Shown here: piece after piece, positions 58,242 to 64,000 of the stretch
How the letters are laid out: every line of letters begins with the position of its first letter
Numbering within the stretch: position 1 is the first letter of the stretch
Assembly: GCA_024685975.1 (NCBI GenBank)
Contig: JAIBDZ010000005.1
Coordinates: forward strand, 52,367-116,366
Reading direction: 5' to 3'
DNA: 64,000 nt
From: Piscirickettsiaceae bacterium
GTDB taxonomy: Bacteria > Pseudomonadota > Gammaproteobacteria > Nitrosococcales > Methylophagaceae
The notes under the pieces: model-generated
What the model saw: the letters and a program-made list of their open reading frames with translations, nothing else
Database searches by the model: none
Told to the model about the DNA's origin: nothing
Program-made: the position numbers and the translations under genes

Positions 58242-58294
58242 TATTATCAACAATAACTAAAAACTGATTCCCATAATAACGGTATTATCAACAA
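58242..58294. repeat. Direct repeats between LysR and dehydrogenase genes
   Basis: TATTATCAACAA occurs twice (58242-58253 and 58283-58294), 41 bases apart or about four helical turns. The first copy lies in a TTATT-N6-AATAA dyad. Likely binding sites for the divergent LysR protein. Confidence 0.55.
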
Positions 58295-58343
58295 CATGTG
58301 AATTAAATATACTTTCTTTATCTATAAATTAAGGAGAGTATTA

Positions 58344-59330
58344 ATGAAAGCAATGATCATAAACGCATTCGATGATAGTGATGTATTTGAACAGGTGGAA
58401 GTCGCAAAACCTAGGGTGTCATCAGGTCAGGTATTAGTCAAAATTGCAGCAAGCAGCGTCAACACTGTTGATATGATGATTCGCCAAATGGGGACTGATT
58501 TGCCTTTTGCACCAGCATTACCCGCTATATTAGGAATGGATTTTGCCGGTACGATTGAGGCCGTCGCAGATGATGTGACAAAGTTTAAAGTGGGAGATGA
58601 TGTATATGGTTGTGCGGGCGGTTTAGGTGAACTTACAGGTTCGCTTGCAGAATATATGGCGGCAGATGTCAATTTGATCGCATTAAAACCAAAATCAATT
58701 TCGATGCAGCAAGCGGCTGCCATTCCTTTGGTAGGCATTACTGCATATGAAGGGTTAACCCGTGCTGGCATTCAACAACATCAAAAAGTATTAGTCCATG
58801 GTGGCGCGGGTGGCGTTGGGCATGTGGCTTTACAATTGGCTAAAGCATTTGGCGCTAAAGTTTACGCAACAGGCAGTGGTGAACAAAAATTGTCATTGAT
58901 TGAAAGCTTAGGCGCGAAAGCCATTAATTATCGCTCTGAGACTGTCGCAGACTATGTTGAAAAATATACCGATAACGCGGGGTTTGATATTGTTTTTGAT
59001 TCAGTTGGTGGCGAAAACATTGCAGCGTCATTTGAGGCGGCAGCGCTCAATGGTCAAGTTGCTACAACGGTTTCTTTACTTGAAATGGACTTAAGTACGG
59101 CCCATTTGAAAGGGTTATCACTACATGTTGTCTTTATGTTGATCCCGATGATTCATAATCATCAACGCCAACAACATGGCAAGATCTTGTCATTATTGGC
59201 TGAGTTAGTCGATGCGGGGAAATTACAACCAATATTAGATGAGCAAGTATTTGCATTAAATGACGTCGCAAAAGCGCATGATCGTCTTGCCAGTGGTAAA
59301 GCAATAGGAAAGGTTGTTGTCGTAAATTAA
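58344..59330 (+). CDS. Medium-chain dehydrogenase / quinone oxidoreductase family protein
   Basis: 328 aa. GroES-like N-terminal half (VLVKIAASSVNTVDMMIRQMG; ILGMDFAGTIEAVADDVTKFKVGDDVYG). Rossmann half has VLVHGGAGGVGHVALQLAKAFGAKVYATG, the NADPH-binding AxxGxxG form. The structural and catalytic zinc cysteines of true alcohol dehydrogenases are absent, so it is a zinc-free quinone/enone reductase type. A good AAGGAG site precedes the start. Probably induced through the divergent LysR regulator. Confidence 0.93.
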   Translation: MKAMIINAFDDSDVFEQVEVAKPRVSSGQVLVKIAASSVNTVDMMIRQMGTDLPFAPALPAILGMDFAGTIEAVADDVTKFKVGDDVYGCAGGLGELTGSLAEYMAADVNLIALKPKSISMQQAAAIPLVGITAYEGLTRAGIQQHQKVLVHGGAGGVGHVALQLAKAFGAKVYATGSGEQKLSLIESLGAKAINYRSETVADYVEKYTDNAGFDIVFDSVGGENIAASFEAAALNGQVATTVSLLEMDLSTAHLKGLSLHVVFMLIPMIHNHQRQQHGKILSLLAELVDAGKLQPILDEQVFALNDVAKAHDRLASGKAIGKVVVVN

Positions 59331-59544
59331 AGTGTAAGCCAAATATTCTTTATATGTCAAAAACGATATATATGATAATATCAATGTGTTGTTATCGGTC
59401 TGTTGTCATCACATGATGAAAGGTGTCACTGTGATTTGGCCGATAAACCATATTAATAGGATAGATCAGGTAGATAAAGAATGGGACAATATAGCGGCTT
59501 AACAGCGTTGGCATGGCGAAAAAGACATCAGACAAGGAGTCACC

Positions 59545-59907
59545 ATGGGAATATTTGAGCGATATTTATCTGTTTGGGTAGGATTAGCGATTGTTGTTGG
59601 GATTATCGTTGGTAACGCCGTGCCGGCATTATTTTCTGCCATTGCTGGCTTAGAATATGCCCAAGTCAATTTTGTCATGGCCATATTAATTTGGTTGATG
59701 ATTTATCCGATGATGGTGCAAATCGATTTTGCCTCATTGAAAGATGTTGGTAAAAAACCAAAAGGTTTAATGCTGACACTCGTCGTGAATTGGTTAATCA
59801 AACCTTTTACGATGGCTTTATTAGGTTGGTTGTTTTTCAAGGTGTTTTTTGCCGCGTGGGTCGACCCCGAAACAGCAACGGAATACATCCCGTCATGGCG
59901 GTATTAA
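59545..59907 (+). pseudogene. acr3: Truncated arsenite exporter Acr3 (N-terminal third)
   Basis: The start is intact (AAGGAG site and ATG at 59545) and encodes [29 protein letters not shown], followed by [49 protein letters not shown]. These are the first three or four membrane helices of Acr3. Similarity ends at DPETATEYI (about 59889); the next codons PSWRY run to a stop and do not continue the family. About two thirds of the 340-350-aa protein is missing, including the catalytic cysteine in helix 4-5 region. Lost function is very likely unless another copy exists elsewhere. Confidence 0.9.
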
Positions 59908-60469
59908 AACCAAAGAAATGCTGGGCAAGGTAAACTCGCTAAAAAACCAGCACAAAGCCCAAATGTGGCCTTATGAAGAACAGAAAGCGGCATTGGTACA
60001 GAAGCAACGCCAGGAGCGACGTGAACAGCAAGAACGCCACCGCCTGAAACGTGAAGCCATTATGCAAACAGTGCGTGGACGTTTCAGAAAAGGCGTAATG
60101 GGCTTTTTCGACAAAGTAACGGGCAAAGCCGAGCGATTACGCCTTATAGGCCGTAAAGAGCTGAATGCCGTTAAAGCCGAGCATGCAGAATCTCGCCATA
60201 AAACGATAATTCAGCACAAACACGAACGCACCGAGCTGCAAAAACATATCCGGCAAAATAAAGAACGACAGTTGGAAGAGCGCAGACAGCTGGCCAAGAG
60301 CATACAGCAAATTCGTGCAGAACAACGCGCTGAACAAAAACATGACAAATTGCGCCAAGGCTTTGAGGATTCCTCGTTAGACAGAGGCCAAGACAAGCCA
60401 AAACAAGATAAAGATGGCCAAGCTATCAATAGAGCACGCAAAAACCGTAGAAGGCGTGATCTGGACTGA
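59888..60469 (+). pseudogene. C-terminal fragment of a relaxase/mobilization protein
   Basis: An open frame joins acr3 at about 59888 in a different phase and encodes a highly charged helical tail: [36 protein letters not shown], then Arg/Gln/Glu-rich segments and an RKNRRRRDLD end. This matches the C-terminal part of large plasmid/ICE relaxases; the catalytic N-terminus (Tyr and HUH motifs) is absent, so it is a remnant. It has no start codon of its own with a ribosome-binding site. It marks the edge of an inserted mobile element. Confidence 0.65.
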
Positions 60470-60591
60470 TCAAGTTATACGTTAATTGGATTGCAATCTG
60501 GTGTATAAAACTAACCCTAAGTATCAGCTTTACCTTGCTCATTCCCCGATTTTCTCATATTCTCACCTATAGTCTCATGGTAGGTAAAACT

Positions 60592-60765
60592 ATGTTTGAC
60601 GAAATACTGACCTTGAAAGAGGTCGCTGAATATCTAAAATTGGCTGAAAAAACCGCATACCGTCTAGCTTTAGAAGGTAAGTTACCGGGTTTCAAGGTCG
60701 GAGGAAGCTGGCGCTTTAAACGAGAAGATATCCTCAAATGGATTGAAGAGCAGAAAAATAAATAG
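60592..60765 (+). CDS. Excisionase-like helix-turn-helix DNA-binding protein
   Basis: 57-aa MerR/Xis-like winged HTH: ILTLKEVAEYLKLAEKTAYRLALEGKLPGFKVGGSWRFKREDILKWIEEQ, the excisionase-family DNA-binding signature. Start is ATG 60592; a second in-frame ATG at 60577 is possible. It is placed 45 bases before hsdR in the same direction. Such small proteins act as excisionases or as regulators of restriction-modification loci; here regulation of hsdR or element excision are both possible. Confidence 0.85.
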   Translation: MFDEILTLKEVAEYLKLAEKTAYRLALEGKLPGFKVGGSWRFKREDILKWIEEQKNK

Positions 60766-60810
60766 GCTTCAGAATGAGTATTAGCTACAACGCTATGTTA
60801 GGGAAGTTGC

Positions 60811-63800
60811 ATGACTAAAGAACAACAAATAGAAAATGCTTTAATCGCAAAGCTTCAAGACCTCAAATATAACTATCGCGAAGACATACATGATAAAGCT
60901 AGTCTTGAGCAAAATTTCCGTGAAAAGTTCGAGGCTCTCAATCACGTTCGTCTTACTGATTCAGAATTTGCACGCTTGCGTGATGAAATCGTTAATTCAG
61001 ATGTATTTGCCGCAGCTAAAACACTGAGAGAACGTAATACTTTCCAGCGTGAAGACGGAACACCATTGCAATACACTTTGGTCAATATCAAAGACTGGTG
61101 CAAAAATGAATTCGAAGTAATTAACCAATTACGCATTAATACTGACAATAGTCATCACCGCTATGACGTTATCTTGCTGATAAACGGCGTCCCAGTAGTT
61201 CAGATTGAGCTGAAAACGCTTGGCCTCACACCACGCCGCGCGATGGAGCAAATTGTCGAATATAAAAATGACGTGGGTAATGGCTATGCCAATACGCTGC
61301 TCTGTTTTATGCAGCTCTTTATTGTCAGCAATCGCGATAACACTCTTTATTTTGCCAACAACCACAACCAGCATTTTAGTTTTAATGCAGATGAACGTTT
61401 TTTGCCCATTTATCAGCTAGCCAAAGAAGATAATACCAAAATCACTCATCTCGACGATTTTGCCGATAACTTTTTAGCAAAATGTACCTTAGGCCAAATG
61501 ATCAGCCGTTATATGGTACTGGTAGCCAGCGAGCAGAAGCTCATGATTATGCGCCCGTACCAAATCTATGCGGTAAAGGCGATTGTCGATTGTATTCATC
61601 AAAATCGCGGCAATGGTTATATCTGGCACACCACAGGCAGTGGTAAAACCCTCACGTCGTTTAAAACCTCAACACTATTAAAAGACAATCCAGACATTGA
61701 TAAATGCCTGTTTGTCGTAGACCGCAAAGACCTTGATCGCCAGACACGCGAAGAATTCAATAAATTTCAAGAAGGCTGTGTTGAAGAAAACACCAATACC
61801 GAAGCCTTGGTGCGGCGTATGCTATCGGACGATTACGCCGATAAAGTCATCGTTACCACCATACAAAAGCTTGGCCTTGCGCTAGACGAAAACAGCAAAC
61901 GCAATCAGCAGCATAAACAGAACGGCAAACAGACTTACAAAGAGCGCCTTGAGCCGCTTCGTGATCAAAGGATTGTCTTTATTTTTGATGAATGTCACCG
62001 TTCTCAGTTCGGCGATAACCATCAGGCCATTAAAGCCTTTTTCCCTAAAGCGCAGCTATTCGGCTTTACGGGTACGCCGATCTTTGAAGATAACGCTACC
62101 TATAAGAAAATTGATGGCACAATCGGTTCATACAAAACCACCGAAGATATTTTTCAAAAGCAGTTGCACGCCTATACAATCACTAATGCCATTGACGACC
62201 GCAATGTGCTGCGCTTCCATATCGACTATTTCGGTGAGAAGCCAAAAGACGATACCGGTGATAAAAAGAAAAAGTCAAAACCTAAGCTGCCATCGCCTGA
62301 GGCAGTTGTTGGCGAAATACTTAAAAAGCACGATTCCGCTACTAACCAAAGGCGATTTAATGCGGTATTGGCCACAGCCTCTATCAACAACGCTATTGAA
62401 TACTATCAGCTATTCAAACAGGCGCAGGCGGAAAAAGTTGCCGAAGATGATAGCTATACACCCTTGAATATTGCCTGCGTATTCTCGCCGCCAGCAGAAG
62501 GCAATAAAGATGTGCAGCAGATACAGGAAGACTTGCCGCAAGAAAAGGAAGACAACCAGCAAGCACCTGATGAGAAAAAGGCAGCACTGAAAACCATTGT
62601 TGCTGATTACAACTCGCAATACGGTACAAACCACACTATCAGCGAATTCGACTCGTATTATCAGGACGTTCAACAACGCATTAAAGACCAGAAATACACC
62701 AACAAGGATTACCCGCATAAAGACAAAATCGATATTACCATTGTGGTCGATATGTTGCTCACGGGCTTTGATTCCAAATACCTTAACACACTGTATGTCG
62801 ACAAAAATCTGAAATATCACGGCTTGATACAAGCCTTTTCACGTACCAACCGTGTGCTCAACGATACGAAACCATACGGCAATGTCTTGGATTTCCGTTA
62901 TCAGGAAGATGCCGTTAATACTGCTATTGCTCGCTTCTCAGGGCAGGACAAAGACCGCGCAAAAGAAATCTGGCTGGTTGATCCTGCGCCTCAAGTCATT
63001 GAAAAGTTAGACAGCGCTGTGAACGATCTTGAAAAGTTCATGGACTCGCAAGGGCTGACTTGTACCCCAGAGAACGTAAACAACCTTAAAGGCGATGCCG
63101 CCAGAAGCGAATTTATAAACCGCTTTAAAGAAGTGCAGCGCTTAAAAACCCAGCTCGATCAATATACCGACCTTAATGACGAACAGGTTGCAAGCGTTAA
63201 TACATTGCTACCCGAAGAGCAATTACGCGGCTTCCGAGGAATGTATCTGGAAACAGCGCAACGCCTGAAAGCACAACAAGCCAAAGGCAGTGATGACCCA
63301 GACGATCCGGTGCAGCAACTAGAATTCGAATTGGTGCTGTTTGCTTCTGCCGTGATTGATTACGACTATATTATGGGCTTAATCGCTAAATCTACGGATG
63401 ACGATAAACCCAGCAAGCATAAGATGAGTCGCCAGCAGTTGATCGACTTGATTAGCTCCAGTGCCAACCTGATGGATGAGCGCGATGATATTGTCGACTA
63501 CATCAATAGCTTGCCGACCGATCAAAGCTTGAATGAAAAGACCATTCGTGAGGGCTACCAAAGATTCAAAGCTGATAAATCAGCCAAAGAACTCGCCGCT
63601 ATAGCGGATAAACACAGCATTGTGCATGAAGCCTTACAAGGCTTCGTTGATCGTATTCTGGATCGCATGATATTCGATGGCGAACAGCTCAGTGAATTAT
63701 TAGAGCCATTAGATTTAGGATGGAAAGCCCGAACACATGCAGAGTTGGCATTAATGGAAGAGTTGGTGCCGTTACTCAATAAACTAGCTCAAGGACGCGA

Positions 63801-63828
63801 GATTTCGGGGTTGGCTGCGTATGAGTAA
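60811..63828 (+). CDS. hsdR: Type I restriction enzyme R subunit (HsdR)
   Basis: ATP-driven translocase/nuclease of a type I restriction system, 1005 aa. The PD-(D/E)xK nuclease is at RYDVILLINGVPVVQIELKTL (about residues 113-133). The helicase Walker A is HTTGSGKTLTS (about 273-283) and the DEAH-type box is FDECHRSQFGDNH. Motif III-like LFGFTGTPIF follows, then the second RecA domain (VVDMLLTGFDSKYLNTLYVDK, QAFSRTNRVL). The C-terminal helical domain is complete. hsdS begins 8 bases before its stop. No hsdM is in the window; it may follow downstream. Confidence 0.96.
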   Translation: MTKEQQIENALIAKLQDLKYNYREDIHDKASLEQNFREKFEALNHVRLTDSEFARLRDEIVNSDVFAAAKTLRERNTFQREDGTPLQYTLVNIKDWCKNEFEVINQLRINTDNSHHRYDVILLINGVPVVQIELKTLGLTPRRAMEQIVEYKNDVGNGYANTLLCFMQLFIVSNRDNTLYFANNHNQHFSFNADERFLPIYQLAKEDNTKITHLDDFADNFLAKCTLGQMISRYMVLVASEQKLMIMRPYQIYAVKAIVDCIHQNRGNGYIWHTTGSGKTLTSFKTSTLLKDNPDIDKCLFVVDRKDLDRQTREEFNKFQEGCVEENTNTEALVRRMLSDDYADKVIVTTIQKLGLALDENSKRNQQHKQNGKQTYKERLEPLRDQRIVFIFDECHRSQFGDNHQAIKAFFPKAQLFGFTGTPIFEDNATYKKIDGTIGSYKTTEDIFQKQLHAYTITNAIDDRNVLRFHIDYFGEKPKDDTGDKKKKSKPKLPSPEAVVGEILKKHDSATNQRRFNAVLATASINNAIEYYQLFKQAQAEKVAEDDSYTPLNIACVFSPPAEGNKDVQQIQEDLPQEKEDNQQAPDEKKAALKTIVADYNSQYGTNHTISEFDSYYQDVQQRIKDQKYTNKDYPHKDKIDITIVVDMLLTGFDSKYLNTLYVDKNLKYHGLIQAFSRTNRVLNDTKPYGNVLDFRYQEDAVNTAIARFSGQDKDRAKEIWLVDPAPQVIEKLDSAVNDLEKFMDSQGLTCTPENVNNLKGDAARSEFINRFKEVQRLKTQLDQYTDLNDEQVASVNTLLPEEQLRGFRGMYLETAQRLKAQQAKGSDDPDDPVQQLEFELVLFASAVIDYDYIMGLIAKSTDDDKPSKHKMSRQQLIDLISSSANLMDERDDIVDYINSLPTDQSLNEKTIREGYQRFKADKSAKELAAIADKHSIVHEALQGFVDRILDRMIFDGEQLSELLEPLDLGWKARTHAELALMEELVPLLNKLAQGREISGLAAYE

Positions 63829-64000
63829 GAATATAAAAATAGAATTAGTGCCTGCGCTGCGATTTCCTGAGTTTGAGGGTGATTGGATTTCATTAAAGCT
63901 GGGGAAATGCTTCGAAAATTCGGGTGGTACAGCGCTAGAAAAGCACGTTTCTAGCGAAGGAACGCATCACTTTATCTCTATTGGCAACTATTCTACTAGC
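63821..64000 (+). CDS. hsdS: Type I restriction specificity subunit HsdS (3' end outside window)
   Basis: The first 60 codons run off the window edge. The start SKNIKIELVPALRFPEFEGDWISLKLGKCFENSGG is the characteristic N-terminus of HsdS, where LRFPEFxGxW opens the first target-recognition domain. It overlaps hsdR by 8 bases, so the order is hsdR-hsdS. The target sequence cannot be predicted. Confidence 0.88.
   Translation, partial: MSKNIKIELVPALRFPEFEGDWISLKLGKCFENSGGTALEKHVSSEGTHHFISIGNYSTS

Noticed and set aside
59368..59388. GATAT-N8-ATATC dyad as a second ArsR operator before acr3
   Set aside because: The spacing differs from the arsR operator (8 against 12 bases) and the inner symmetric GAAATTTC is missing.
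60137..60441. Several Cys-rich or hydrophobic open frames on the - strand opposite the relaxase fragment
   Set aside because: They are antisense to a highly biased charged coding sequence, which produces such frames by chance; none has a start site or family motif.

Overview
The window is a stretch of chromosome from a moderately AT-rich gammaproteobacterium. Evidence includes the gene orders leuS-lptE-holA, rsfS-rlmH-maf-rng-yhdP-tldD, glnA-ntrB-ntrC and rimP-nusA-infB-rbfA-truB-rpsO-pnp. Two secreted proteins end in a VPLPA-CTERM type sorting tail, and a sigma-54/NtrC nitrogen circuit is present. The overall picture resembles Methylophaga/Piscirickettsiaceae-like methylotrophs, but no methylotrophy gene lies in the window, so the genus is a guess.

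Layout. 1-4.5 kb: the second, non-catalytic half of an M16 protease pair, rsmD, coaD, a YfhL ferredoxin, a small secreted protein, a PhnA/YjdM zinc ribbon and PPK2. 4.7-10.3 kb: a voltage-gated cation channel, two VPLPA-CTERM proteins, a patatin lipase, a Cache-domain membrane protein behind a strong sigma-54 promoter match, an OsmC protein and a secreted DsrE-like protein. 10.5-12 kb: an AT-rich three-gene cassette with overlapping genes (four-helix membrane protein, 42-aa single-helix protein, 309-aa soluble protein) that I cannot assign to a characterised system; it is the best candidate here for something undescribed. 12.1-29.4 kb: housekeeping genes ending in a tldD / PP-loop ATPase / TusA operon. 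29.4-34.4 kb: glnA, a DUF4124 gene, ntrB and ntrC. Near-identical NtrC palindromes precede glnA and ntrB, and a sigma-54 promoter precedes glnA. 34.4-36.3 kb: an initiator tRNA followed by a small integron-like cassette zone (VOC protein, YdeI-like protein, a clear attC). 36.3-45 kb: a DUF2130 protein, an RND tripartite efflux operon, and a divergent pair (lipoprotein and PiuC-type dioxygenase) that share a possible Fur box. 45-54 kb: the transcription/translation operon from rimP to pnp. 54-59.9 kb: a twin-TM small protein, photolyase, arsR-arsH, and a LysR/oxidoreductase pair. 59.5-64 kb: acr3 is cut off after about 115 codons by the edge of a mobile element. That element carries a relaxase C-terminal fragment, an excisionase-like HTH protein, hsdR and the start of hsdS.

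How the parts work together. NtrB/NtrC probably activate glnA from sigma-54 and repress their own gene through the second palindrome. ArsR-ArsH kept its regulator and operator but lost the adjacent efflux pump to the insertion. The window has three accessory insertions (10.5-12 kb, 34.5-36.2 kb, 59.9 kb onward) set between conserved core operons.
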